NCBI GenBank assembly: GCA_009193035.1
Contig: SWDT01000232.1
Location: 62,001 to 126,000, forward strand
Direction: 5' to 3'
From: Halicephalobus mephisto
Taxonomy: Eukaryota; Nematoda; Chromadorea; Rhabditida; Panagrolaimidae
DNA: 64,000 nucleotides
Below, in pieces: positions 45,901-57,949 of this stretch (position 1 is the stretch's first letter; each line of letters begins with the position of its first letter). A model generated the notes under the pieces. That model was given only the letters and a program-made list of their open reading frames with translations, was not told the origin of the DNA and did no database searches. The position numbers and the translations under genes were made by a program.

Positions 45901-48900
45901 AAAAAAAATACAAAATTAATTTTTTTTTAAATATAAAATTCGAATTTTTAAAAATCTAAAATTAATTTTTTTTAAAATATAAAATTCGAATTTTTAAAAA
46001 TCTAAAATTCGAATTTATAAAAAAATATAAAATTAATTTTTTTAAAATATAAAATTCGAATTTATAAAAATCTAAAATCAGAATTTTAAGAAAATATAAA
46101 CTTAATTTTTTTTAAACATAAAATTAAAATTTTAAAGAAATTTAAAAGTCTAATTTTTGAAAGTCTAAAATTGATTTTTTTTAATATAAAATTAAAATTT
46201 TTTTCGTAGTCAGTTCATGACAGATGCTGTTCGAGGAGGTCAAGGGGCTCGTCCACTCGAAAAACACAAACTTAAGGACAATTGTCAAATTGCCCAAATT
46301 TGCATTTTTTATTGGCCACTTGCTGGAAGAGGTTTTTTTTGTTTTTCAACTTGGCGCCAGAAATTAACAAAGGATAAAGGGCTTGGAGTGATGGATTTGG
46401 GGAATCAAAGCGGATTAAGTTCCAAAAAAATTTTAAAAATTTTAAAAAGTATTTATGAAAAAATTATAAAAGAATTTTCTACAGTAGGATTCTGAAAATT
46501 TGTCTCGACACGAAATTTCCGAAACTTTCCAGTTGAGACCAAAAACTGTAAAATTTTGTATTTACATTACTCCAGAAGGTATCTAAAATTATCAAAGGAA
46601 TTCTGAAATCTTTATTATTAAAATCAAAAATTTTTATTGTAAAAATTCAAAAAATTGTCTCGACACGAAATTTCCGAAACTTTCCAGTTGAGACCGAAAA
46701 CTGTAAAATTTCACATTTACGTATTTCTAAAAATTTTCAAAAGTATCTACTATATTCTGAAAATTCTAGAATCTTATGATATTCTGTAATCGAATCCAAA
46801 TACCGTAATCAAAGAAATTTTTGAAAAATTTAAAAATTTATTTTTTTTTTGAAAATTTAAAAATTTATTTTTTTTTTGAAAATTCTTGAATTTCAAAATT
46901 ACCGTATCCTGGCCAGTTTTGCAATTTAAAAACCTCAGTTAAAGCTTTGATTAATTTTTAAGCATTTTTAAAATTTGCATTTTTTATTTTTGCTTTTTTT
47001 TTAAAATTTTTCTAATTTTAATTTTTGTAGCTTTGATGGTGGAATCCTTGAAGCACAATTTGGTCCAGGCTTGTGATGGAGAAAAAATCACTCTACATTG
47101 TCCTAGAAACACCCATATTTTGATCGAAAATGTATTTTACGGAAGACTAGTGCCATCGACCGATTTGTGTCCTGTCGCTGGAAACTCCAATTTGGGAGTT
47201 AATGAAGATACCACTTGTGCCGTTTCACAAGCTCATTCGGTGGGTTTTTTGAATTTCAAAGTTACTTAAAATCAGATGGATAGTGACTGACAAGGATGAT
47301 GATTTACTTCTTCTAGTCACTATCCAGTTAATTCTTCTTAAAAAGTGAAATTGGATAGTGACTGACAAGGATGATAATTTACTTCTTCTAATCACTATCC
47401 ACTTAAATCTTGTTAAAAAAATAAAATTGGATAGTGACTGACAAAAGTGAAAAGGACTTTTTTAGTCACTATCCAGTTACTTCTTCTTAAAAAGTGAAAT
47501 TGGATAGTGACTGATATGAATAATATTTTACCCTTTCTAGTCACTATCCACTTAATTCTTGTTAAAAAAATAAAATTGGATAGTGACTGATATGAATGAT
47601 TGATTCTCATGACAGTCACTATCCTTACAATTTCTATTGAGAAAGCAATTTTGAATAATGACTAAAATGAATAATTAATAACTAATTTCAGTCACTATCC
47701 ATTTTTTTAAATAGAAAAAGTTTTAAATTTCACTCCCGACGCGAAAGATGACTTTTTTTTTCTAAAATAATTTTAAAATTTTTTAATGAAATTTAAAAAA
47801 TTATTTTTAACAAAGTTGTAGATGTTTGAAATTTTGAAATTTATTTTTCGTGTCAGGACCAAAGTTGAATAATTTTTCGTTTTGAAATTTCACAATATTC
47901 GATTTTATTTATTAATTCCAAATTTGGAAACCGGTCCAGAATGACCAATGGAGAGGAAACTTGAGCCTCCCTTGAGTGGGTCCTGTCTATTCCAATTTGT
48001 CCTTTGAAAAACTTGGCAGTTATGAAATTCTATCTTGTTCACCCAGGGCACTTTTGGGGACCGATTCTGAATTGCTTTGTTGACAGCTGGTGGTCATTTA
48101 TCTCATCACCATAAAGTTTTATTTTTCGGATTTTGGGAATCTTGTCGTACAAGTTGTAAATCATTAATTTCCTCAATTTGTCAGAAAATCGGCATTGTTC
48201 TTTGTTGAAGATGTTGTTCCTTTGAAATATTACAAAAGAACAGTTGTTTTCGCTGAACTTCTGACAGGTGCAGATGGGGTGGAAAAATGGGGTCTCGCAG
48301 GGGTAGATCAGCAAGTCAACAAATACAAAAAATAGGTCTTGAAAAGATTTTTCAAAATATTTATAAAAAAAAAAACAAAATTCCACTCAAGACCCAAAAT
48401 TTGAATTTTGTTTAAATTTTAAGTTTTGAGAAAATTTTTTAAAATATTTATAAAAAAAAACTAAAATTCCACTCAAGATCCAAAATTTGGATTTTTTAAA
48501 TTTTAAATTTCGAAATTTTCCAAAATATTTATAAAAAAAAATAAAATTCCACTCGAGACCTAAATTTGGATTTTTTAAATTTTAAATTTCGAAATTTTCC
48601 AAAATATTTATAAAAAAAAACAAAATTCCACTCGAGATCCAAAATTTGGATTTTTTAATTTTAAATTTCGAAATTTTCCGAAATAATTATAAAAAAATAA
48701 AATTCCACTCAAGATCCAAAATTTGGATTTTTTAAATTTTAAATTTCGAAATTTTCCAAAATATTTATAAAAAAAATAAAATTCCACTCGAGACCTAAAT
48801 TTCAATCTTTTGTTAATTCCAGGTCTTGAAGGGAATTTTTTATAAAATCTTAAAATTTAAGAAAAATATTTCATCTTTAAAAAATTAATTAATTAAGTTT

Positions 48901-51900
48901 AATAAATAATTATGGAAAAAATTCCAAATTTAATTTTTTTCTAATTTTGGGTCCTGAGTGAATTATTGTTTATCAATTTTTAAGTAGGTCAAGTAGGTGT
49001 CATCTTGTGGAAATTGATGAATATCAATTAAGAGCCATGAAAAATAAACAAAAATCCAACCAAGACCCTAGAAATTAATTTTTCCATTTTTGGTCCTGAC
49101 TGGATTTTTGTTTTTTATGTTTTTCATTTTCTAAATTTTTTAAAGATTCCTTTTAAAACCACTTTTTAGCAGAAAAATAATTTTTTTCTATTGGTTTTTC
49201 TTCAACGATTTTTTCCGCTTGTATTTTGGAGTTAATCAAGTGTTCATCCCCCTTTGATTTCATTCAGAAATAATATTTTTCATCGATCCTTCTCAAGTGG
49301 ATCTCGAAACCCACCTCAAAAATGCTAGTAATTAATTTTGTCAGCTAAGCCGGGCCAACTCTCGAAATTTATTCGCGCGATGCCTCGGGGGATCCTTTTA
49401 GCTTGTTCATTTTCTTTCGGCTTTCCTTTCAAAACCTAAGGGAAACGGAATGAAAATGAGAAAAGTCACTTTCGCGCAAAATGGCAGTGGAACAGAAATT
49501 TAAAATTGGTGACCAAAAGTAAAACGAATTTGGGGAAATTCTGGTAATAGAGAAATTAAATAAAAAAGATACAAAAGTAGAATTAAAGAAAAAAGATACA
49601 AAAATAAAATTAGATAAAAAAGTTACAAAAATAAAATTAAAGAAAAAAGATACAAAAATAAAATTAAATAAAAAAGTTACAAAAGTAGAATTAAATGAAA
49701 AAGTTAAAAAAAATAAAATTAAATGAAAAAGTTACAAAAATAGAATTAAAATTATTCAAAGTTTAATTTTTTCAGAAAATTACTGATTTGTGCAGAAATA
49801 AAAGAAAATGCAAAATTGTGGTCAAATCTAGTTTCTTCGATTCTGATCCATGTCCATCGACATCAAAGTATCTCCAGATCTCTTACAAGTGCAAGCCGAG
49901 TAAGTTTGAACCCTTTCAACAATGTGGATAGTGACTACTTTGACAAATTTCAAAGTCACTTCAGTCACTATCTAAATTTAACTAAAATCTGGAAACAACA
50001 GATCAAATATGGAGAGTGACTAAATTTAATTATTGATTACTTTTTCAGTCATTATCCAAGTTTGTTTTTATTGATAAAATCGAACCACTGGATAGTGTTT
50101 ATTTTTGGAGATTAGTTATCTAAGTCACTGTCCATTTTTTAATAGTAACTCTAAGGATAGTGTTTATTTTTGAAAGTTAATTATCTATTTCAGTCACTAT
50201 CCAAGTTTGCTCTTTTCAACAACGAAAAACCAATCTTGGATAGTGTCCAAGTTTTACAACTTACTCTCTCTTTTAGTCACTATCCAAGTTTGCTCTTTTG
50301 AACAACAAAGAACCAATCTTGGATAGTGTCTAATTTTTACAATTTATTCTCTCTTTCAGTCACTATCCAAATTTGTTTCTCTTGATGGAGCAAGCCTTGG
50401 ATAGTGACTACATTCGATAACTGCTCTTTCACTTCAGTTACTATTCAAGATTACTTTTTTGGTTTCCTATTTACTTCCTCTTTTTTGAAAAATTTTATTT
50501 CAGTTTCCTTCGAAGACCAAAATTTTTGTGAGGGGTCCCAGATGCAGTTGAGTTGTAAACAAAACAAACGATTATCCATCTACTCAGCCAATTACGGCCG
50601 AGTTGCCAACGGGCATATGATGCAGTGCCCTAACAACCCCCGTTTTACAGATTCCCAACCTGTCTACGAAGGTCAGTTTCAAAATTAAAAATTAAAAAAA
50701 ATCAAAAATTATTTAAATTTTTTTTGGAAATTATTTAAATTTTTTTTAAATTAAAAATTATTTAAATTTTTTTGAAAATTATTTACAAAAAATTTTTGGA
50801 AATTATTTATAAAAAATTTTTTTAAATTGAAAATTATTTTTTTTTGGAAATTATTTATAAAACTTTTTTTATAAAAAGTGGAGAATTTTTCAAATGCAAT
50901 ATTTCACTTAAGACTGAGCAGTTTGCATGAGTAATTTTCGTCTTGAAGCGATTGGTCATTGCATCCGGAATTTATTTCTTGCGCAAATGCATAACGGCCT
51001 CGATTTTCAGGCCTTCTTATTTTATGGTCTTGTTCATGACTTTCTCCCGAGAGATTGTTCAAGACAAAAAGCTGAAAATTGCTCAGTTGAGGATTCTAAT
51101 GGCCTCAGGGATCGGGAATTCCTAATTTTATTCTGGATTTTAGAATTTAATGGAAAAAATTAAATGCAGGAGATTATCGTGGTGGGATTAAATGGAAGCA
51201 AAAGACTGTAATTACCGTGGAATCAGGAAAATGAAAATTTTCGTTACAAGACCAAAGGAAAGTAATAAAAAGCTTAAAACGATTCCTGGAACGAAATATT
51301 TCGAAATAATTTTTGGATAGTAAAAAATAATCACTTTAGGATCACAAAAAACTGAGATTTTTCAAAACATGGTCCTGAGAAGAAAATATTTGAAAATTTA
51401 ACACTTTCGAATTTTTGGATAGTAAAAAATAATCGTTTTAGGATCACAAAAGATCAAAATTTCAAAAACATGATCCTGAAAAGAAAATATTTGAAAATTA
51501 ACACTTTTGAAGTAATTTTTGAATAATAAAAAATAATCGCTTTAGAATCACAAAAAACTGCGATTTTTCAAAACATGGTCCTGAGAAGAAAATATTTGAA
51601 AATTTAACACTTTCGAATTTTTGGATAGTAAAAAATAATCGTTTTAGGATCACAAAAGATCAAAATTTCAAAAACATGATCCTGAAAAGAAAATATTTGA
51701 AAATTAACATTTGTAAAATAGTTTTTGAATAATGAAAATTAATCGTTTTGGGACAGATAATTGTTTCAAGATCACGAAAATAAAATTGTCAAAAACAATC
51801 TCAACATGAAAATACTTTTTCCAAAACTAACATATAGATGGAAATTTTTCCTTAATTATTTATTTAAAAAATCAGAAAATTTTTGGTTTTAGAATGATTT

Positions 51901-54900
51901 TCATTAAACAGCTAGGGAATTTTTTCAAAATCAATTTTTAAAGTTTTTCGTTTTAGAAAGATTTTTATAAAAATTTTAAAAATTTCTCTAAAATTTATTT
52001 TTTAAAGTTTTTCGTTTTAAAAAGATTTTTATAAAAATTTTAAAAATTTATTTTTATTTTTGTGTTTTGGCTCAATTTTCTCAAAAATTAACTAAATTGC
52101 GTTCTTCTTTCGGTAATTTTCTTCCTGACTCAATAATCCGAGAATCATCTGCTTCGAATTCGTTTCTGACCGGAAACAATGAAAACCATATGTTGCTTTT
52201 TTGTTTTTTCTCTCCAATTTTTTTCGGAAGGAGCTCAATTGACCAAAGAAGGAAAACACGACGATTGAATAAACAATCGAGTGAATCAGTTTTGTATTTT
52301 TGTATTTTTGTATTTGGTCTGTTTGCTTACAAGGAGGCGTCTGGCCAATTAGCACTCGGGAATGCTGTGCCAAGGGTCCGGCTAAATTTTCTGTAATCGA
52401 CTTTACCCAAATTAGCCGTGCAAAAGGAACAAAATAAACAACAAAGAAAAGCACCAAAACGGTTTCGAGGGAAATGAAAGTTGATATATGCAAAATCCAA
52501 AATATGGAGTCACATTATAGAAATTCGAAATGGATATTGCCATCAAATAGTTTTAAAATTTCTAGAACGTTCTAAAAACTTAAAATTCGAGGTTTTAGAT
52601 CTTGGTTTTAAAAAATGTTCTAGATTTTGAAAATTCTAAAAGATTCTGAAAAATTCTGGAGAATTTTAAGTTTTTATAAAATTCTAGAAGATTCTAAAAA
52701 ATTCTGCAAAATTTCAGGAAGATTCTAAAAAATTCTGCAAGATTTTGGACGATTTTAGAAATTTTTATAAAATTCTAGAAGATTCTCAGAATATCTGCAA
52801 GATTCTGGAAGATTTTAGAAATTTTTATAAAATCCTAAAACTTTCTCTCGATTCTGGAAGATCTCAGAAGTTTCCGCTGGATTCTAAAAAATTTTAAAAA
52901 CACCAGTGAGATTTTTGAAAATTCCTGAAACTTTCATCAGGTTTTAAAGAATTTTTAAAATTTCGACTAGATTCTAAAACTTACGAAATTCTGAAAATTT
53001 GTACGAATTTGTAGAAAGTTCCAGAATCTACTGGATTCTGAAATATTTCACAAAATTCTGTAAAATTTTGAAAGATTTTAGAATTTTCTATGAAATTCAG
53101 ATCTTCGAAAACAGAGAATTAACAAAACTAATAAGATCATAATCGTTCGAAAACAAGTCACATAAGTTCATCCAATTTTCATATATCAAATTTTTAATAA
53201 AAAATTAATTTCCATATTTCAATTACGAATTCAAATATTTCCTCAAACATCATTTTATTTTCCAACTTATTCAAAAATATCCTAAATTTGTTTATAAAAA
53301 AATTATTTTTTAAAAATATTTAAAAAGTTTTTTAATTTAAAAATATTTAAAAAATTTTAAAATTTCTTTCTTTAATTTTAAATTTTTAAAAAATCTTAAA
53401 ATTTATTTCTTTAATTTTTAATTTTTAAAAAATTTTAAAATTTTTTTCTTTAATTTTTAATTTTTTAATTTTTAAAATTTTTTCAGATTGCGTAGATGAT
53501 GTTCTTTCTCAAGTCCTCCAGAAATGCCACGCTCAGACAGATTGTACGATCGACGTGGCGGACAAATTCCTAGGATCCCCATGTCCTCAGGGCATCCGGA
53601 AGTACTTGTCCCTGATCTTCATGTGCGTCAACGACGAAGTTTTTTCTGAAGCTGCCGTGAAGGGGAATCTGGAGTCCATGAAGGAACTTGAACGAGAAAT
53701 CAAAGCACATCAATCCAGGAAGAGTCTTCAAAATTCGGAAAAGATGGTCAAAGACGAACCTTTGACTTTCAGACCCACAGAATTGCAGTTAAAAATCGAC
53801 GATTTGGACACCATGGAAGACGTTTCATCCAGGGATTACGATCTGGATTATCCCGGTGAAATTGAAGCAATCGCAGGATATCCGGATTCAGAAGAGAACC
53901 TAAGTATCCATCCGGCCAGAGAAGACGATTTTGAAGAAATTAAAAATTCAAAAACAATCGACCAAGAATTTGAAGATTTCGTTTCTTACGTGAAAGAAAA
54001 CAAAGAAAAAGCCTTGCTTTACTTCCTTCTGTCCCTGTCAGTAGTGTTGGTCGTTTTATTGATCATCTGTATTTGTCAACAATGCCGAAGAAAACCTAAG
54101 GACATCGGTCATCAAGAAAGCGGAAGAACAGCTTTCGCAAAATCTCCAGAACTGAATTCCCTGATCGGAGGCAGCAGCAACACCAGTCCGAGTAAGTTTC
54201 ATTTTCGAAAAAATTAATCATCAGGATAGTGACTGTTAAATTGATCATCAGGATAGTGATTACTAAATTGAAATTTTGGATAGTGACTGTTAAGTTAGCT
54301 ATTAGGATAGTGACTGTTAAGTTAGCTATTAGGATAGTAACTATTAAATTACTATCAGAATAGTAACTGTTAAGTTACTATCAGGATAGTAACTATTAAA
54401 TTACTATCAGAATAGTGACTATTAAATTACTATCAGGATAGTGACTGTTTTGAAAAAGAAAAATTCTATTCTAAAAGGACAGCAGTGAATAATTTTTTAT
54501 TTTCGATTACGCAGCCTTTCGGAATGTGTTGAGAAAGTAGGGCTTCAAAGGGGTTAAGAAAAATAGGAAGATAGTGATTGTTTTTTCTAAAATGTTTTCA
54601 AATAATAGTGCCCGAGTTTGATGAATAACATTCTATTTTAGTCACTATGCAAATTTGGCTCTCTTTGTAGAATTGAGTCACTGGATAGTGATTAATTTTC
54701 TACCTCAGTCACTATCCACTTTCTTCGTTAATAGCAACTCCAAGGACAGTGTTTATTTTTGAAAGTTAATTATCTATTTCAGTCACTATCCAAGTTTGCT
54801 CTCTTCAACAACGAAGAACCAATTTTGGATAGTGTCTAATTTTTACAATTTATTCTCTCTTTCAGTCACTATCCATTTTCTCTTTCAGTAGAAATTTCAA

Positions 54901-55099
54901 AGATAGTGTTCATTTTCGTAATTATTTTTCTCAAGCATTATTCAACTCTGTTTTCAAAATTACTTTAATTATTTTTTCAGTGTTCTTCGACTCAGACACT
55001 CACTCTAGAATGAACCTGGACATGGGCGAAGGTCACTACATGAGGTTCTCCCAGGCGACACCCCCTCGAATAGCCCCTCCGATGCACTACTACACCTAG
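42953..55099 (+). CDS. eva-1: EVA-1: two SUEL lectin domains, one transmembrane segment (spliced)
   Basis: Exons 42953-43037, 47031-47239, 49776-49899, 50504-50671, 53487-54191 and 54981-55099 join in frame to 469 aa. A signal peptide (MLFYSILSTVLAVSVVGEG) precedes two galactose-binding SUEL lectin domains. Domain one (about 36-138) contains ACDGEKITLHCPRN, FYGR and DPCPSTSKYLQISYKCKP. Domain two (about 146-241) contains FCEGSQMQLSCKQNKRLSIY, NYGR and a CPQGIRKYL.LIFMCV end. An acidic stalk, a TM helix (about 371-393, YFLLSLSVVLVVLLIICICQ) and a tail ending TPPRIAPPMHYYT follow. The architecture matches C. elegans EVA-1 and vertebrate EVA1C, a receptor-like protein that binds SLT-1 and acts with SAX-3/Robo in axon guidance. 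The ATG is one base after GTATTCAG, so trans-splicing is likely. Coding is under 12% of the gene span; introns 2, 3 and 5 hold hairpin arrays. Confidence 0.92.
44280..44560 (+). repeat. Purine-rich GGTGATGGAAAAGG tract in eva-1 intron 1
   Basis: About 280 bases in which the plus strand is almost entirely A and G with isolated T, built from GGAGTAATGGGGGAAAGG and GGTGATGGAAAAAGGTGAT units. It is a strand-asymmetric, degenerate tandem. Confidence 0.7.
44740..45060. repeat. AAACTACAGTAATTTTTTAA tandem
   Basis: About ten units of 28-32 bp, each with an ACTACAGTAA core and an A/T spacer. The CTACAGTA word is also scattered singly through the window (for example inside the 36305-36830 units). Confidence 0.75.
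47270..47705. repeat. Hairpin array GGATAGTGACT...AGTCACTATCC, eva-1 intron 2
   Basis: Six units of about 75 bp. Each is a stem of about 11 bp (GGATAGTGACT paired with AGTCACTATCC) with a loop of about 25 nt, followed by a spacer ending AAAATT. Starts near 47276, 47352, 47429, 47502, 47577 and 47650. Stems are conserved while loops vary, as if pairing is maintained or copied. Confidence 0.85.
48330..48830. repeat. ATTCCACTCGAGACC tandem in eva-1 intron 2
   Basis: Six to seven units of about 80 bp with ATTCCACTCGAGATCCAAAA and TTTAAATTTCGAAATTTTCC. Open frames on the minus strand here are repeat artefacts. Confidence 0.75.
49910..50455. repeat. Hairpin array, eva-1 intron 3
   Basis: The same stem sequence as in intron 2, in about seven less regular units. 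In most of them the 3' arm is preceded by a pyrimidine tract and CAG (for example TTCTCTCTTTCAGTCACTATCC), which looks like a splice acceptor. It fills nearly the whole 604-nt intron. Confidence 0.85.
50672..53486 (+). other. eva-1 intron 4 (2.8 kb)
   Basis: Balanced islands at about 50925-51130 and 52085-52500 lie between A/T tracts. The interval 51300-51740 is a tandem of about 100-105 bp (GGATCACAAAAGATC, AAAACATGATCCTGA). The interval 52550-53100 is a degenerate TTCTAGAAGATTCTAAAAAA repeat. I see no coding exon. Confidence 0.5.
54220..54935. repeat. Hairpin array, eva-1 intron 5
   Basis: The first part (54220-54450) is a run of short direct repeats CAGGATAGTGACTATTAAAT without clear pairing arms. 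The second (54640-54935) has hairpin units like those of intron 3, with CTCTCTTTCAGTCACTATCC arms; two units share more than 20 nt with intron 3 units. Confidence 0.8.
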
Positions 55100-55231
55100 T
55101 TTCGTCGACGAAGCATCTTCGAAGACCTCAATCAATACCGGTATCGAATAATTCTTAAATTTTTTGGAAGAAAAGTTGATCTAAAGCAATGCTGCCATTT
55201 TATCAAAGATTCAAATTTACTAGTCCTTGTA

Positions 55232-55237
55232 AATAAA
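55232..55237 (+). terminator. Poly(A) signal of eva-1
   Basis: AATAAA 133 nt after the eva-1 stop codon, in a GTAAATAAAATAAAAAT context. Confidence 0.6.
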
Positions 55238-55859
55238 ATAAAAATATAATATCAACAATTATGAAAAAAAAATAATTTCTCAACATCGGTCCCGACACGA
55301 ATAATATTTTAATTTTGTTAATTTTTTAAAATTTTAAAATTTATCTTTAAAAAATATAAAAATAATGAAAAAAGCAGATTCAGAAACCAAAAATAAAGTT
55401 GGAAAAATAAATTTGTCCATTTTGAGAATAAATTTATTTTTTTAATTAAAAAATTACGAAATAAAATAAATTTAAAAAATATAATTTATTTTTTTCAGAT
55501 TGCTGTTGATGAAGAAATATGTTAATTAAAATCTCAAAATTATTTTTTATTTGATTATTAAAATCAATTGAGTGAAATTTAGATATCTAAAATTCAATTT
55601 TTTCTAAGATAAAAAAATGCTGAAAATTACTTTTTTAGATCTATTGATTCTTGTTTTCTAATATATTGATCTTACGATCAAGGCCGACGTCCAATCTGCA
55701 GAAGCTTTTGTAGATTTTTGTATATTTTTAAAGATTTTTGTAGATTTTTGTAGATTTTTGAAGATTTTTGTAGATTTTTATAGATTTTTGTATATTTTTG
55801 TAGATTTTTGAGAATTAACACAAAAAATAATAAATGATATATAATGATCAACACAATAA

Positions 55860-56545
55860 AGCAGTTCTGATTTATCGGACATGCTGTATTCAATGTATCG
55901 GATATATTAAGTTGATATCGATGCATTGTATATAATACATTGAAATATTATAACGGCTCTGATATACGAGAAAAATCACGTTCATTGTATCGATATATTG
56001 AGTTGATATCGGTGCGTTGTATTTGATGTACCAGTACATAAAATATAGTGTATTAGATACATTAAAGCCGTTCGAATACGCCCGTTTTGTGTGCGATATC
56101 GACATATTAAAACAAATCTGAAGTATGAGATACGTTAAGTTGATATAGGTGCATAGTATTTAATGTATCTGATAAATCAAAGCTGTTTTCGTGTATTTTT
56201 TGTATGATATTAACATATTGAAACGACTCTGATGTATCAGATATGTTATTTTCAATATATCGATATATTGAGTATAATATCAATGTATTGTGTTCAATAT
56301 ATCGATATATTGAGTATAATATCGATGTATTATGTTCAATATATCAATATATTGAAACGGCTCTGATGTATCAGATACATTATATTCAATGTATCGATAT
56401 GTTAAGTATAATATTAATGTATTATATTCAATGTATCGATATATTGAGTATAATATCGATGTATTATATTCAATGTATAAATACATTAAAACAGATCTGA
56501 TTTATGAGATACACCAAGTTGATATCGGTGCATAGTATTTGATGT
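55860..56545. repeat. AATATATCGATATATTGAG satellite
   Basis: About 680 bp of near-palindromic units mixing ATATCGATATATTGAG, GTATAATATCGATGTATTAT and TTCAATGTATCGATATATT. The regular core (56230-56480) has a period of about 54 bp, with longer units containing CGGCTCTGATGTATCAGATA. Frames open on both strands result from the repeat. Confidence 0.8.
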
Positions 56546-56940
56546 ACTATTTTTTGTGAAGGACTTGTTTAAAGACCTGGCGATATCCTAGAGCAACCCC
56601 TACTGAGAAAACCAAATACTTGATCTATATCCCGTATGATCTAAGCCGCAATCTTGTACTTCAAATAATCGTTATTCTGATTTTCCACTTGAGACACGTC
56701 ACAGAACAGTAGGATGTCTGTTTTCTGATTAGTCGGAAAAATCGAATTTTTTGAATGTTTTTTCTCAGCATGAACGTCGGGGTATTTGTTCTATAATATC
56801 GCCAGAGGCATTAGGACCAGACATTAAAGTCTTTTAAACCCCGAACCCAAGACGTCGAAATCTACTGGAAGAAGTTCAATTTTCGTTACGATAATTTTTC
56901 AAAAATTTTTGCAAAAAAAAAACTAGTAAATCCACAAAAA
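56546..56940. other. Balanced island without a recognised gene
   Basis: About 300 bases of balanced composition between the satellite and the next tandem tract. There is no long frame, RNA fold or motif that I can name. Confidence 0.3.
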
Positions 56941-56949
56941 ATTTAAAAA

Positions 56950-57345
56950 CAGATTACTGTAGTATTCGGATTTACGTTTTTTAAAAGTTTTGGTTCCAAA
57001 ATTATTAGCTTAATTACAGTATACCGAGGAAGTTCAAATTTAGGTTTTATTTTCAAAATTATTGGCATAATTACAGTATACTAAAAAATTCAAATTTTAA
57101 ATTTTTGAATTTTTATTTTCAAAATTATTTCTTTAATTACAGTATACTAAAAAATTCAAATTTTAAATTTTTGAATTTTTATTTTTAAAATTATTTCTTT
57201 AATTACAGTATACTAAAAAATTCGAATTTTAAATTTTTGAATTTTTATTTTTAAAATTATTGGCAGAATTACAGTATACTAAAAAATTCAATTTCTAAAT
57301 TTTTGGAATTTTATTTTCGAAATTATTAATTTAATTACAGTACCC
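56950..57345. repeat. TTAATTACAGTATACTAAAA tandem, about 60 bp period
   Basis: Six units of ATTACAGTATACTAAAAAAT followed by AATTTTTGAATTTTTATTTT, decaying at both ends. Confidence 0.75.
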
Positions 57346-57949
57346 CAAAAAGTTTTAATTTAGAATAATTTTAATTCACTTTTTAATAAATTCATTTTTC
57401 ATAAATAATTTTATTCAACTTAAATAACTTTGTAATATTGTTTGCAATAAAAATTTCGAAAAATCGAATACTTTTCTGAAAAAAGATCTTTATCTTTTTT
57501 CGGAAATGGGTGAAGTAAGCTCCAAGACAAAACACAAAGACCCAAAATTTCGGTTCAGAATACAAAGCAAAACCCTTTAATCCCATATTCTTTAATAAAA
57601 AATTTTTAAATTAAAAAAAACGAAAATTTTTAAAATTAAGAAAAAAATAAAAATTTTTAAATAAAAAAAAAGTAAAAATTTTTAAATTAAGAAAAAAATA
57701 AAAAATTTTAAATAAAAAAAACGAAAATTTTTAAATTTTCTAACTTAAAAAAATCTTTAAAATTCCCTAATTTTGTAAAAAAATAAAGCTTTAAAATTTT
57801 TCTAATTTTCTATGTAAAATTTAATTTTTTAATTTAAAAAAAGTAAAAATCTGAAAACATCATTTCTGGAAATTCTTTTCGAGACTATTTTGTAATTTTA
57901 TCTTTTTATTTTTAAATACTATGGATTTTCGATTAAAAAATATTAATTT

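Larger units (their letters stand above)
43038..47030 (+). other. eva-1 intron 1 (about 4 kb)
   Basis: A/T-run tracts alternate with balanced islands at about 44010-44290, 45580-45780 and 46205-46410, which may be intronic enhancers. The reading frames in these islands have no splice sites in phase with eva-1. GTCTCGACACGAA words recur at 46500 and 46656. Confidence 0.45.

Noticed and set aside
47270..47705. CRISPR-like array (regular repeats with variable spacers)
   Set aside because: Eukaryotic intron; repeats are paired inverted stems with a spacer, not direct repeats of fixed length.
55678..56500. Tyr/Ile-rich frames on both strands
   Set aside because: Produced by the TATCGATATATTGAG satellite.
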